Shown in pieces: positions 21,581 to 34,160 of a stretch of 59,476 bases of DNA. Position 1 is the first letter of the stretch, and every line of letters starts with the position of its first letter. The position numbers and the translations under genes are program-made. The stretch is from NCBI GenBank assembly GCA_012064415.1, contig SSNU01000217.1, positions 1-59,476 on the forward strand, in the 5' to 3' direction. The notes beneath the pieces were generated by a model. That model was given only the letters and a program-made list of their open reading frames with translations. It had not been told where the DNA came from and ran no database searches. This stretch comes from Gyrodactylus bullatarudis (Eukaryota; Platyhelminthes; Monogenea; Gyrodactylidea; Gyrodactylidae).

Positions 21581-21904
21581 TTTCCGCTAATTTTTTCATT
21601 CTTATCACTAATAAAAATTAGGAAAAAATCCTGAGATACAGCAACTGATAAACCTTGAGGCCCAAGAAGAACCCATTGTTACACTATAATTCCGGAAATA
21701 ATTTGTTAGAAAGACAGACGAAATACTGTTGATACTTTGAGTCAAAGCATGAAGGCTCATGCGTATGAGCTCACAGTCGTGTTTGGAAACCTTTTTGATG
21801 ATTAGTGGTTTTTTTTCTACCGGTTGGTAATAAATTAAAGTAATAGAGTTTTAAAATAGTAAAAAGACTCGAAAAGAATAGTTCACTCCATAAAGTTATT
21901 TTGG

Positions 21905-22128
21905 AAATATGTAAGAAAGAGATATATTTAAAACCATATACGTATTTCTTAAAGCATCATCAGTGGCATTGCTTTAAAAATGATAAAAGTTAAAAGATTC
22001 ATTCAAGATAATAATTTACAAATAATGAAAGAAATAGTAAAAGTTGAAGAAAATTAGAATAAATGTAAGCTGAAAAAACACCAAAACTCTCCAATAAATA
22101 GCAACAGTGGAGAGAAAAGTGAAAAAGC
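21905..22128 (-). repeat. PLE-A 3' end with hammerhead motif (21933-21967)
   Basis: Directly downstream of the PLE-A coding region. It holds a TTGGAGAGTTTTGGTG block in an imperfect dyad with CTCTCCACTGTTGC, then the hammerhead on the minus strand: GCCA, CTGATGA, TGCTTTAA, GAAA, TACGTAT as helix III, A, TGGT. Helix I pairs 4 bp (one G-U). The same end recurs at 460-560, 1440-1627, 8130-8310, 19555-19720, 48110-48330 and 59000-59150. Confidence 0.65.
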
Positions 22129-24219
22129 TCACATAGGCCATGGGAGTTGAAGGTTATAAGAATAGTTTTTTTGAACACATAGATTGGGTTTGTAAAGATT
22201 AATAAAGAATTTCTCTTTAACCCATACATCTATACTGTCGTCACCATGATTTTTGTATAAAATGGAAAAATTTGAAACTGAAGCAGCATGTTTCTCCTGT
22301 TTGATTTGCCTAGTTACTGCAGTGTTCTTGTTCAGATGATCACTAGATCTAGTAGACAGCTTCCTAATTGTTCTACCTATGTAAGAAGCACCACAGTCGT
22401 ATTGGAATTTATAGATTAGTAGAGTCTTCTCCTCCGGTTTGAGTAAATCTTATGAATCAAGCTAAACAGTCTCTGAGTTTTAAATACAATTTTCCATTGT
22501 ATATTATTGTAATGTTGATCAATGAGATTGTTGAGTCTTCTTCTAATGTCATTACTAAAACTGTCGCCTTTGAAGTTGAGTCTCATGAAAATTTTTTTTT
22601 CCATTTCATCTGTATTGACATCTTCATCCCTATTCTCTGAAATATTGATGAATTTTTCTACAAATTTCTTTGGATAACCATTTTCCATTAAACATAACTT
22701 CGAATTCTCTATTTCATTCTGCCATTCCTCCGGACTTGCTATTCTTCTTATCCTTTTTCCTAGACCAATCACTAAGCCAGAGATAGGACTGAAACTGGCA
22801 TAATGAAGATATTTCCCATTATCAGTCTTCTTCTTGAAAAATATTTCTTAAGATTGATCCATCCTCTATTCTGGTTAGCTTTACATCTAAAAAACTCAAA
22901 ACACCATTCGATTCCTTTTCCATAGTAAATTTAATATTTTGATGAAACGTGTTCATCTTTAAGAGAAGGTCATCTGCTGATAAATTGGGCTTCATCAAAA
23001 TAAAAGTGTCATCGACATATCTGATGTAAACATCAGTGAAAGAATTGATAGTATCTGACATTTTATTAAGTTCTAACCAACCTAGAAAGATATCTGCCAA
23101 TAGAGGACTAAGAGGTGAACCCATGGCTACTCCATCTTTGTGTATGAAGACTTTGTTTTGAAAAGATAGAGGAACATCTGTACAGCAAATCCTAATAAGA
23201 TCTGCTATTTCCAGGCTTGACAACTCAAAACCTTCATGTTCATCAATAAAAGATTTAATGATAGCCAAAGTTTCCTCTATAGGTATACTAGGAAATAAAG
23301 AACTTACATCTAATGAGATCATCTCGTTAGAACCTATATTTAAATCCTTAACTTTATCGACAAAAGAAAAAGTATCTTTGACAACATATTTAACATAATA
23401 TGTATGAATAGGTTTCAAGATATCAATTAACCATTTAGCTAAATTATGTTGTGGATATGACGACATGTCCAAGATCGGCCGACTCGGAAAAATCTCAGGA
23501 ACAATCCCATCAGTTATCTTATGTGTCTTAGGATGTAGATATAATCTAGACATCCTAGTATGTTTCTTAGCTATAAAGCTCCTAGTTTTATCCGAAATGA
23601 TATTTCTATCAAACAACCCCTTAGCTATTTTATACATGGAACGCTCCATGGATTCCATTGTCTTATAATAAGAAGATCTATCCTTTGCTGCATTAACGAA
23701 TTTACTTTCATCTGAAAGGAAATCAAACCCTGCCTTATAATAATCCTCCTTATACATTATCACTATACCCTTTCCCTTATCAGGCTTAGTTAAAAAGATG
23801 TTCTCATTAGACTTAAGTTCTTTAAGTGCTACAAAATGCTCTTTAGTAAGTAAACTAGATCTCAGAGGTTTACGATCAAAACTTCTGTAAATAGATGAAA
23901 GATCAAGTTTAAACTTCTCTGTGTTTGAATCATCTTTACAGTTCTGCGTGGGCCCTAGTTCATACATCAAACGTTCAAAAGCTGCCTTGTCTTCAATTTC
24001 TTCGAGTATTTTTGGAATACAAAAATTGGATAATACAATATCTGTGAAGTTGAAAATTCCTGATTCATGAAAACGAAGAATTTTACCAAATTCTTTCAAT
24101 AACGTTTCATATTTATGGTTCTTAACAGATTCCCCTGCTTCAACAAAGAATCGTAGCAAAGCATCATTGAAAACAGAATCAGTTTCTATGAGAACCATTT
24201 TGTTCGCGATGAAATTCAA
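22129..24219 (-). pseudogene. PLE-A: RT plus GIY-YIG, nearly full length, two frameshifts
   Basis: The frame 22822-24219 (Met start) carries an N-terminal region, then RT1 LTKPDKGKGIVIM, RLYLHPKTHK, RPILDMSSYPQHNLAKWL, motif A ISLDVSSLFPSIPIEETL, motif B GVAMGSPLSPLLADIFL, motif C with intact catalytic Asp pair (IRYVDDTFILM) and motif D FLDVKLTR. A frameshift near 22830 leads to 22416-22772 (thumb and linker, RRIASPEEWQNEIE). A second near 22445 leads to the GIY-YIG domain (IYKFQYDCGASYIGRTIRKL) and the end LQLPWPM at 22129. Total about 690 residues, close to a complete PLE protein. It makes cDNA at nicked chromosomal targets. This is the best reference copy in the window. Fragments of the same family are at 745-1345, 32390-32807, 54280-54870 and 59325-59476. 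Confidence 0.92.
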
Positions 24220-24224
24220 CGGAA

Positions 24225-25690
24225 TTTGGGTCCTTTCTTCAATTATCTGAATTTATTCTCTGATCTTAAGGATGACATGTTCTTCTTTATGAAAACAAAC
24301 ATCTCGAGGAATTTTCTTCCAAATTTAATGAAACAATTAGGATTTTTTAGTCAGTATTTTCTTTACTGTTTTAGCTGTTAAATGTGAGAGAATATTAATA
24401 TTAAAATTATAATATATTATATATATGTATAACTATTTATTAGAGGTTTTTTTGATAAAGTTGTATCATATAATTTTGAGCAGGAAAAGTCTAAATTTTC
24501 ATAATATCTTCAATACACTGGAGAACCAAAAAATTCTAACTTAGCACCTTAAAGTGATATGTCAAGAACTTTTCATATCATCACATTTTTAGCTTTCTTT
24601 AGAGCAAAAGAACTAGTACGAATAAGAGTTTTTTATCCGGAGTATTTTGAAAAAATGTGCTCAAATGAAAATGGGGTTATTAATGAACCACAAGTAATAA
24701 CCGTAGATATTATGGCTAAATGAAAGAATTTCATGGTGATACTAAGTTCTTTGAAGACTACAAATTTGTGACAATCATACTTAAGTCAACCCAAGTATTG
24801 TTTCGAGTATTTATGACGTCTATGTTTAACATTGGAATTATATTTTCTAACATTTGAAAATAGCACGCTAAACCTGTGAGTGAATGTAGAAATGTAAAAA
24901 AATTTTTTGCTGAAAATAGACACATTTAAATTGAATTGAATTAATTTTTTGCTAGGCACCAGACGTAAGCTAAATTCAGAAAACTTTGTACGAATTAAAA
25001 TTTAATTTCCGGAGCTATATATATTCGGGGATATCAGAAACAAAAAAATTAAAATTTTTGCAAAAATTACTTGATCTTAATCTATTATTTAAGATTTTAT
25101 GTTCATATTCTAAATTAATCATTTTAATTTTAGTATTGTCTGTATAATTTAAATTGAATTTCTTTTTTCAATAAAAAGAATAAAACGCAAAAGTACAATT
25201 AGCTGCTCGAAAAGGTTGAGGGTAACACCCTAGAATTTTTTTTCCAATTTAGTCATTTCAATATTGTAATGTACCGAGAGAGATAGAAATGTATTTTTTT
25301 AAATAATCTATATTATAAATGGTGTTAGCCTCGAATATTTAATTTTGAAATTCGATTTTCAAGCCTGTTTTCGTAAGCCTACTTTAATACCTACACTTAT
25401 ATAAAAAATCTATTTATACACTTACTGTTTTATAATTAATATACTTACTCGTTTTAATCGTTAGTTGAGTATCATGTTGGAAGAATCTCAGTCCTTTTTT
25501 CGTGGAATTTTACTTCCTTTGTTTATTTTTCCAAGGGGAGTAATACATTTTCTGTTCACTATGTGTGAGCTTGATGTATACTCCACATGAAAATACTGTT
25601 GGAATGCAGTTTCAGTATCTTAAACATGAACATTGTATAATTTCAAGAATTTTTAGGAGGAACTTTTTAGAAAAAAATTTATTTAATGAA
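24225..25690. other. Gene-free stretch, partly PLE-A 5' leader
   Basis: The first about 150 bp probably belong to the PLE-A leader. Beyond that I see AT-rich sequence without coding potential or recognisable repeat boundaries. Confidence 0.5.
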
Positions 25691-25699
25691 TCTCCTTAA

Positions 25700-26110
25700 A
25701 GTCATTATTTAGCTTGTGTCTCGTCAATCTGCTCTTTTTATGAGATATATTACCTAAGCACCTAAAAAGAAATATTTCTAGTTAATATATCTTTCATAAT
25801 AAGTTAAGACATCCTTAATATTTAATACTTTTTAGCCACGGCATACATATGTTATTAGGGATATTTATTAATTTTTACAGATTACAAGGATATTGGAGTT
25901 TGGTGAAAAAAAAATATTTCTTTCTAGGTGCTTAGGTAATATATCTCATAAAAAAGCAGTTTGACTAGACACAACTCTTCTTATTTCACTATTTCGATCT
26001 TGAGAAACAAGAAATAAATCTTCTTTAAGGATAGCAAAAACTTGTAAGAACCTAGATTCGTGTAAGGAGACTACCGATCAGAAGTGATTTATTTCATTCT
26101 TTCATCTTCT
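25700..26110. repeat. Repeat R1, copy 3, with internal fold-back insertion
   Basis: 25828-25905 and 25972-26110 match consecutive parts of R1 (TTAGCCACGGCATACATATG.., ACAACTCTTCTTATTTCAC..). Between them lie about 66 bp (25906-25971) that are the inverted copy of 25717-25785 (TTTTTATGAGATATATTACC), producing a hairpin. Copy 3 lacks the conserved 72-codon frame. Confidence 0.65.
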
Positions 26111-26359
26111 CTTCCTTTTTTCAAAGTATAGCAAATGGTAATCTTTCTTTCAAAGATTTGATGCTAACTATAAAGTGCAATTTTTCTGATCAAATCTGTT
26201 CTAGCTCTCAAAGGTATATTGAACCTTTTAAATTTGCTCATGAAGCGAAATAAATTTTATAAAACAAACACCATTCGATGAAGAGTGAAAATATCAACAA
26301 TTTACTAAATTTTTATGCAAAAATAGATAGGAATTAGAAGAGTTCAAAGTTTGTATGAT

Positions 26360-26475
26360 CTTGTTGAATAATGTTAGCAGACCTCCTTCATGACCTTGTT
26401 TTGTAGAGTTATGAAAGGAATCAGCATCCACTATCGTTAACAAAAGGGTCTGCTAATATTATTCAACAACGACTC
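26360..26475. repeat. Small hairpin
   Basis: Arms GTTGAATAATGTTAGCAGACC (26362-26382) and its imperfect inverse GGTCTGCTAATATTATTCAAC (26448-26468) enclose about 65 bp. A MITE-like or cruciform-forming unit without coding capacity. From 26480 to 28200 I see no gene. Confidence 0.55.
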
Positions 26476-28204
26476 ATTGTTTGTTTTGGAGGTAAACGTC
26501 AAGCCCTCAATGTAGGAAACAAAAATCAAAATATTGAGATTAATTTCTTATCAAAAATGAAAAAATAGTTCACCTAAGAATTTAAATAATAATACGTTAA
26601 ATTGAAATCTGATGATGTACTTGATGGTTGGGAAGAGAAAAACTGCTCTTTATAATGATATAAATTTCAATAAAATTCATTTTTTCGAACAAAAACACTG
26701 GAACGTGGTTACCTCCAAGTAGTCGTGATATTTTATAACAAATTTCAAAAAGGGTAGAGAGGAGAGATTGATTTTCCACATAAAGTACTCAGGTCGTACT
26801 GTATGAATCCAATGAATTTAATTTGAAAAATCAGGTAGAATAAATCGTGAATCCTGAATGTAAAAAGTGCCTCACATATTAATTCGTCCACTATACTTGT
26901 GCATCATAAAAATCGTTTTCACGTGAAAGTATATTCAATATTTTATCCTGTCATCATGAGTAATCTTGTTAAAATTGTGGTTGATCGAATAAGAGTTCTG
27001 TCATTAAATTGTACATTAAAATCGTGAATATTTCCACTCAGATATCAAAAAATAGTAGTATATCTGTATCGTATTTGAAAAGAATTCCCCAAGTTTCAAG
27101 AAGTCAATGCTGAACATTTGATTTGTCCTCGATAAATTTTTAATTCTTGTATGCTCTGAAAAGTTAAAAAGTATGACTTGTTTTAATGAAGGTACTCAAA
27201 GGGTTACAAAATAATCGAATCTAATTGTAAGCGACATATGTATTTTCAATTACCTTGCTTCTGCTGATTCAAGCAATGGTAAGAGAGACACTGACTCCCT
27301 CGAAAATTGAACCAAGAAATTTGTATCTCGAGTATTTACAAATGGATTTTAAATTCAGCAATCTTAAACTCAAGGCTTGTGTATAAATGAAATAGTGACA
27401 AACATAAACCTATGGATCTTGCATTTCAGCTTGTAAACAGATCCTCAAAATAATTTAAGATCTCCGCATAAATCCTATATAGGAAAGGCTGAAGAAGTGC
27501 ATTTAAATGGAAGTATTGAACCTAATTTGAATTTACCTATGAAAGCTAATTCTGAAAATGATCGAAGAATATGTGTTGTCTGCTATCATTCCTTTAAAAA
27601 AATGCTCGTGTATCAATTCTGCTAAAAGTTGTTCTAAAATCTTTCAAGGTAGTTAAAATTTAAAGGTTGATTACAGAGAAATCGAGTCTACTTGTAACCG
27701 ACGAATTAATTTTTAATTAACCTTTAAATTTGATTGACAAATTTGAATTTTTGATGAAAAAATCGAGATATCTGTAAAAATCATAGATTCCCAACCTAAT
27801 TAATTAGCTTTATTTTAATTGCATAAAAATTGTGAGGATCTCAAAGAAAATAAAGTTTCATGTAGATAGAAATGGAAAAATAAGATTAGGTGAATTGTGA
27901 TGAACAACCATTTCGCTAAAAAAGCGAGACAAGAAAAGATTTTGAAATCATACGGTTAGATAAAGTTATGTTCTTATTACAGCCATTCGTTTCATATTTT
28001 TAACAGGGTTGTAAATGATTATTGACATCTTTTTAAAAAACTAACATATTCTATTTCTAATTCATATAGTTCTATCACTTATACTTTTAATAATATTTTT
28101 TATTGATAATCTTGTCAGACAAATGACGTAAGCCTTTAAAAATACAATGATAAAAGAAGTCAGTTAAAAATAGTTTTGAAAAAATATTGATATATTATAT
28201 TACA

Positions 28205-29545
28205 GGTAAAAGCTCTGTAAAGTGACGAGAGTTGTGTGAATGTGCAAGTACACATGTATACCATTTCTACCCCAAAAATCAAGAATAATAGACCAATCAG
28301 AATCTAGCAATATTCCTCCTACAAAATTCCTACGGTTCCAATATATTCAACAGGTAGATGAAATTCTGAAAATGATCTTAATCATTTTTTCTGAATCATT
28401 TCAACTCCGAATTTTCCTCTATCATATCAGGATGAGGCTGTAGCAAAATGAGCTTGAGCAGTGGCCGGTCAGACTAAAATTTAGTTTCACTATATTCACT
28501 TTTGAGTGAACTTGGAAAATTTCAAGCTTCTATTCGAAAAAATATGGCTAGAATTCGATTTTTATATCAGTCTCAGATTTTGAATGATTTTAGATGGATA
28601 ATCAAAAGTCATTTTTCGTTTTCTGAATTCCATACCATGCATTTATTATTCAAGTGTGAATACAAACATCAATCAACCATCACACTGTTCTCCTCCTTTT
28701 ACATAGAATGTAATCCTACCACGTCATATCTGGATATGAATTTTTAAACTAATTTGTTATCGCTGTTCTTTAATTGAATTATTTTTTATTCAAAAACAGA
28801 TTATTTTTAAAGTTTTTTTTATGTATTTCTGAACAAATCATTCAGGATATCCGTTTCTTCCAATCTTCTTAGGATTTCATTAATCTCATTCAAAACTTCA
28901 TCTTCACTGACTATTCTTTTGGTCCTATTATTAATCCCGATTTATAACTCTTTGGACAATAACTCGAAAAATTTAAGTATTTTCCTGTGTCTGCTTTTTT
29001 CCTGCAAATGTTTCTTTTTAGGCCCACATCAGATTTTCTAGTTAGCTTTACATCTAAGAAGCTTATGGAATTTTTTATTTCTTGTTCCTTTGTAAATTTG
29101 ATGTTTGGGTGCATTTATTATTCTCCGAAAGAAAGTCAAGCCCCATTCTTTTTTTTCATGATAACTAATCCTGTCCCTTTGTCCGGTCGAGCAAGAACTA
29201 ATTATCTATTATTTGTCAATTCTTTTAGTCCCTCAAAGTGTTTCCCTTTGAGCTTCTTGTGCAATGTTTTCTTCTTTCTGTAACTCTTGTAGATGCTCAT
29301 CAAACCTATCTTGAAGTCTTCTATGTCTTTTCTCTCCTTCAAGATCATCTTCAGAATTTCATCTACCTGTTGAAAAATTTGAGAGTATGGTAGCAAAATA
29401 TATTGGAACCGTAGGAATTTTGTAGGAGGAATATTGCTAGATTCTGATTGGTCTATCATTCTTGATTTTTGGGGTAGAAATGGTATACATGTGTACTTGC
29501 ACATTCACACAACTCTCGTCACTTTACAGAGCTTTTACCTGTATT
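28205..29545. mobile_element. PLE-B fold-back copy with inverted 5' ends
   Basis: The left arm (28205-28380, plus) and the right arm (29340-29545, minus) are inverted near-copies containing the same start of a protein (MCKYTCIPFLPQKSR..) and a CCAATCAGAATCTAGCAA block. The right arm reads inward through 29202-29504 into RT1 (RPDKGTGLVIM, about 29150-29185) and then, after an internal deletion of motifs A to C, into NIKFTKEQEIKNSISFLDVK (28911-29114). The left arm loses similarity after about 28385. The remaining protein is dead. Confidence 0.75.
28911..29504 (-). pseudogene. PLE-B: RT fragment, internally deleted
   Basis: The N-terminal 100 codons (29202-29504) contain helical, Lys-rich sequence ending FEGLKELTNNR, the segment that precedes RT1 in PLE-A (FVALKELKSNENIF). 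RT1 PDKGTGLVIM follows in frame after a stop. The next recognisable part is motif D and the KYLNFSSYCP segment (28911-29114), so roughly 230 residues with motifs A-C and the catalytic Asp residues are gone. Confidence 0.75.
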
Positions 29546-29994
29546 TCACTTGAAGGGACAGTTATATTTTGAAGATATTATATTTTTGTTGGGTTAATTC
29601 CAAAAATCACCACGAGAAATTTTTTTTTCTCCTAAATTCACCTCAGCTAGTTGTAGTATCATCATTTCATTATTGTATTTTTTAAATAAAAAGCCTCAAA
29701 TTAGATTAACTTAAGTGAATGAGCATAATAAGGTATATGAGACTAGATTAAGCAAATTTTTATGTAATATTCTTATGTGAATCTCAATAATATGTTAAAA
29801 CTTTAAAAATTTTTCTATATTAACAAAAAGACCTTTTGAAAAATATTAATATTTAGGATCTTTAAAGAGTATGGGATATTGTCTCTTTAAAATTGATGCA
29901 ACTGATAAAAATGTATTTCAGATTACAAAATTAATAAAAACCTGGCTCTTAAATCTACGACTTTTTATTCAAGATATGTTAACGATCATTTTAG

Positions 29995-30075
29995 TTTGCA
30001 GTTTTTTCTTTGTAATTAAAGATTGAAAACTCGTACGCAGATAAACTTTATATCAATGTATTCATCTCATTGGGC
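29995..30075. repeat. R2 repeat fragment
   Basis: GCAGTTTTTTCTTTGTAATT followed by GATTGAAAACTCGTACGCAG and TTTATATCAATG match the inner part of the fold-back repeat R2 (3738-4020). No gene lies between 29590 and 30270; the stretch starts with a TTGGGTTAATTCCAAAAATCACC block shared with the ends of R1. Confidence 0.5.
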
Positions 30076-30276
30076 TGATCTCTAATCCTGTTCTGATATA
30101 TGTTTATGACATTACAAATTTAAATGAAATTGTGATGTCCTGAATAAAAACTTCCAATTGATGAAATACCAAAAATCTTCTCCATTATTTTGTTCTGTGA
30201 GATGTGTACAAACATCGGTTTTGAGCTGAGTCACCGTAGTCATATTGAATAAAGGTAGAAGATGATGCCAATTATT

Positions 30277-30318
30277 TCACAAATAAGGCCTTTATTTCGG
30301 GCATACTCATCAGTGTGA
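30277..30318 (-). ncRNA. Hammerhead ribozyme motif, PLE type 1
   Basis: Minus strand: TCACA and TGTGA form a perfect 5-bp helix I; CTGATGA and GAAA boxes are intact with GTATGCCC between; helix III ATAA..TTAT is 4 bp with an AGGCC loop; cleavage is predicted after ATT. It is about 120 bp from an assembly gap and downstream of PLE-C on the same strand. Confidence 0.72.
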
Positions 30319-30440
30319 TACATGCCATATAAGTACAAATTTGCAAAGATAAATAGTTAACAGTCATTGGTTCAAAATTATTACAATTGTGGTTGGTCAG
30401 ACCCTTTTTTAAAGGGTTGACTACTCGATTTTTTAGATCG

Positions 30441-30871
30441 NNNNNNNNNNNNNNNNNNNNNNNNNNNNNNNNNNNNNNNNNNNNNNNNNNNNNNNNNNNN
30501 NNNNNNNNNNNNNNNNNNNNNNNNNNNNNNNNNNNNNNNNNNNNNNNNNNNNNNNNNNNNNNNNNNNNNNNNNNNNNNNNNNNNNNNNNNNNNNNNNNNN
30601 NNNNNNNNNNNNNNNNNNNNNNNNNNNNNNNNNNNNNNNNNNNNNNNNNNNNNNNNNNNNNNNNNNNNNNNNNNNNNNNNNNNNNNNNNNNNNNNNNNNN
30701 NNNNNNNNNNNNNNNNNNNNNNNNNNNNNNNNNNNNNNNNNNNNNNNNNNNNNNNNNNNNNNNNNNNNNNNNNNNNNNNNNNNNNNNNNNNNNNNNNNNN
30801 NNNNNNNNNNNNNNNNNNNNNNNNNNNNNNNNNNNNNNNNNNNNNNNNNNNNNNNNNNNNNNNNNNNNNNN
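30441..30871. other. Assembly gap, 431 Ns
   Basis: A run of N interrupts the GIY-YIG domain of PLE-C directly after MYIGH. Its length may be an estimate. The missing bases should hold the rest of the endonuclease and the start of the 3' end. Confidence 0.98.
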
Positions 30872-32120
30872 GTATGTCCTATATACATTGCATCACACGG
30901 ACACTTAAATTTGTACACTACATGCGTCTGCTTCGATTCGTCAATTTTGTCCTTTGAGAAGTTTCTAAGCATTTTATTAGTTTTGTAAACGAACCTAAGA
31001 TGAGCATTTGGGTAGGCTTCAGTGAAAGCATTGTTTATCTTCTTCTGGAAGGTTGTTATTGCTTGATCTCCTATGAAGGGCAAAGAGAGCACAGCATGCT
31101 TGTCGTTCATCTCTTTGGGCTTGTTCCTTGGTGTATATAGTTTGGAAAGTCTGTCGTTTATGAGCTCAATTGGATAGTCATTTGACAGGAAGATGCAAAT
31201 AAGTTTTTCTAGTTCACTTTCCCAGGTTTCATCTGATACGATTCGTCTCACTCTTTTGGCCAGGGATGTTATTAGACCTCTTTTCTGAGTCATCGGAACG
31301 TAGGAGTTGAAATTCAAAAGGCGTCCTGTGAACGTGTTCTTTCTATGGATGGACCTTACTAGTTTCCCGTCGTTTTTCTTTGAGAGCATTACGTCCAGGA
31401 AGGAAATTTTGCCATCACTCTCTTTCTCCATCGTAAATTCTATATCCGGATGGGCTTGGTTAAATTCTAATAAGAGATCATTCAAATTATTATTGTTATC
31501 TGTTATAATGAAGGTATTATCCATATATCGATAAAAATGGCTGAACTTCCCTATACTAGCCTTAAGAGTCGATCTTTCAAGCTTTGCAAGGAATACATCT
31601 GCGAGAAATGGGCCATTATTTATTTTTCTGAGTATAGAGAAAAAAATTCAATTGGGCTAAGGTAGTTGCAAGTCATGTAGATGGCATAAATTCAGAGCTT
31701 TGTCTCCAATCCTGTAGTCTTTTCTCGTTATATCGCTTCTTTCGAATTTTGTTTCATCGGCGAGGAATTCATAGATGATCATGTTTTGTCAAGATTACTA
31801 ACCCTCTTCCCTTATCTGGTTTGCTAGAATTATATCTCTGTCCGTTATTTCTTTTAAAGCTTCGAAGTGATCCCATCTTCATTTTCTCCCTAGCTTTTGT
31901 TTTTTGGTTATACTCGTGGTAGGTGCTGAGTAGATCTATTTTTATGTTTTAAAGGCTCGTTTCCTCTTTGAGTCTATTTGTCTGTAATAGAATCCATGCT
32001 AATTTTTCAAAAGCAGTTTTATCTTCTGTGTTTCTAGTTTTCTTATGTATGCAGAAGTTTGGTCCTAGTGATAGAACATCTTTTTGTAGCTTATTGTCCC
32101 TGCGTAATTAGAGAAACCTT
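30872..32120 (-). pseudogene. PLE-C: RT and GIY-YIG, broken by the gap
   Basis: From 31620 downward one frame reads FLADVFLAKLERS (motif B end), FYRYMDNTFIITD (motif C, second Asp changed to Asn), IEFTMEKESDGKISFLDV (motif D), a thumb and linker (RRIVSDETWESELE, FQKKINNAFTEAY) and a GIY-YIG start VVYKFKCPCDAMYIGH that runs into the Ns. Upstream, 31670-32120 holds the N-terminal part in other frames: PDKGRGLVIL (about 31795-31825) and EFLADETKFERSDITRKDYR. Motif A and most of B are deleted between 31620 and 31680. It is a separate lineage from PLE-A. The Asp-to-Asn change makes the RT inactive. Confidence 0.82.
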
Positions 32121-32389
32121 TTTCTTAATTGTCGTCTGTCTCAATATTTTTCATAATATTTGATCTTGAGAAACCTATCAAGATTAGTTCCTAGTGTTTT
32201 GTAACATAAGATTTGACGTATTCATATTTTTATATACCAGTGATTCACGTAATTTTGTATATACGTTCGAAAATCCACCTATTTTGAAGCCTATACATGT
32301 TTATTATTCAAAATATATTGTCGAAGGTACTTTTAGATTTATCGATAGAATATAGGAGTTAGATATCAGCTCAAAGAAAATGGTTTCAT

Positions 32390-32807
32390 TAGTGCCTTAT
32401 TTACTAATGTTCCCATAGATGAAACCCTAAATATTAATAAGAATTTTGTTGATGAAAATGGTGGTTTTACAATCGATAGTGATCATATAATAAATTTGAT
32501 CAAAATGTGTTGTGTTGATGTCCCTTTGTCATATTTGTTAGAAAATAAGGTTTTCATCCAGAAAGATGGTATTGCTATGGGTTTCCCTCTTAGTCCTATT
32601 TTAGCTGACATTTTCTTGGGTTGGTTAGAGATGAATAAAATTTCTGATCTAATTAATTCTCATACAGATTTGTATACCAAATATGTGGATGATACTTTTG
32701 TGGTTATGAAACCCAATGTGTCTTTTGATGATTTTATCTCAAAAATAAACAATATTCATCCAAATATTACTTTTGAGGAGGAATCTAATGATATTCTGAG
32801 TTTTTAA
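32390..32807 (+). pseudogene. PLE-A relative: RT motifs A-D, truncated both sides
   Basis: On the plus strand: remnants of motif A (FTNVPIDETL, 32402-32432, with frame problems), then an open frame 32496-32807 with VFIQKDGIAMGFPLSPILAD (motif B), TKYVDDTFVVMKP (motif C, catalytic Asp pair intact) and NITFEEESNDILSF ending in TAA. About 60-70 percent of residues match 22822-24219 by eye. Both ends are lost. Oriented opposite to PLE-C. Confidence 0.82.
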
Positions 32808-32865
32808 AACTTTTTTTATACCAAGTGCAATTCCAAAAAACTTATTCATTTTTTTTCTGAGTACA

Positions 32866-34140
32866 GTGACTTGCATAGATAAAGCCTCGAGATTACATCA
32901 ACCAAAAAATAATTCTTTATTTATACCTCTCTCCCCCAATTTCATTGACCAATAATATTTGAGTATCCTATCAACCAATGAGATTGAAGCATGGTTTCTC
33001 CCCATCCACTTTTTCTGTTTCTACTCTCTTCCCCCAGTAGGATTACGTTTTAGTAAATATGATTCTATATTTCACATAGTTGAAAAGAGAATTTTCTCGG
33101 CTTTAACAAGAAATGAAAAGTAAGTTTCTAGCATCACGCATTACTGAAATAAAATAACTCTGTTATTATTGACATCCTGATAGACAATGCTTTTTCAACT
33201 GAGTTGTGAAATTTTTATTAAGCCAGCATTAAAGAACTTTCAGAAAATTAGTTTTTAAGTTTGGATCTGAAATAGAATTTAAAAATCTAATTCAAAATCA
33301 AATCACTCATGAGACAGGAATATAACGAGTGCATATGGTGTGTGCGTAGGTATATACTGCGACATTTTATTATTCTTCAACCCATCAAAGTTCTAAAGCA
33401 ATCAATCTTTTAAATGCTCAAGGAACCGTTCGAAAACTCGTAGAGCCACAATCAAGTTTGGATCTGAAATAGAATTTAAAAATCTAATTCAAAATCAAAT
33501 CACTCATGAATTTAGAATCGACTATAATTACAGTTCATAAGTTTAACATTCCTACACTTTCACACATTACGTCATGTTCTCTACCCCTCCCTTAATTGCT
33601 ATCATATGTGAAAAAAGGAGAAAATCTTTCATCCCATTCCAATGACTTAGTCCTTAGTCATGACTTTTTTCAAAGTCCATTACCCCCTTTTACCATGAAT
33701 CTGTGTTTGTGATATTTTTGTTCATTACAATTCTGACTAATAGAATTGTTCCAAGGTTTTTAAAATCTTAACCCATTCGTTCTCAATATTCATAATTAAA
33801 ATGACTCACACAAAAACAGGAGATCTTAACTCTTTACAAAACACATTCCATTGGTCATCTAGCCAAATTGTTCAAAGTTTCAAAGCCTACTATACGTAAG
33901 GTTCTTGACAGTAAAGAAATCGAGTGGCTGTTAAATGATGAGAATTTGAGATCTATTATTCGTTCATGTCTCCAGAAACGAGCTGAAGATGGAATTACCA
34001 CAACTCCTGATGAACTGGGACAATTAATTGAAGATATCGCCCACAATAATAATATTGAAAAAATTCCCAAGAGCACAAGATTTCATAAGAGAACCCGACA
34101 AGCAACTTTATTAGAGATATGCAACATACGTTTTAACTTT
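32866..34140 (+). mobile_element. Tigger/pogo-like element, left end and first gene only
   Basis: TA (32864-32865) followed by CAGTGACTTGCATAG, then GCCTCGAGAT, TTATACCTCT and CCAAT boxes, parallels the terminus of the element at 36962-40558 (CAGTGAATTGACTAAATC, GCCTCGAAAT, TTATACCTCT, CCAATCAG). A repeated block GTTTGGATCTGAAATAGAAT occurs at 33257 and 33458, flanking a segment (33310-33455) that is inverted relative to 41045-41200. The HTH gene at 33797-34160 follows. No transposase or right end is found. Confidence 0.5.
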
Positions 34141-34160
34141 AACATGAATATCTTAAGACA
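33797..34160 (+). pseudogene. Accessory HTH protein of a Tigger-like element, frameshifted
   Basis: ATG at 33799, then one missing base, then an open frame: LTQKQEILTLYKTHSIGHLA, KLFKVSKPTIRKVLD (a helix-turn-helix), a spacer, and DGITTTPDELGQLIEDIAHN. This aligns residue for residue in layout with the protein at 39142-39986 (LTPEQRKSVFSLFKIHSISH, LSVSRGTIRRML, SGVTTTEQQLKEIIETL). Similarity ends near 34130; the rest of the open frame to 34392 is unrelated low-complexity sequence. The role is unknown; DNA binding is inferred from the HTH. Confidence 0.6.

Noticed and set aside
30387..30908. Plus-strand frame across the N run
   Set aside because: It consists almost entirely of undetermined residues; the real coding strand is minus (PLE-C).
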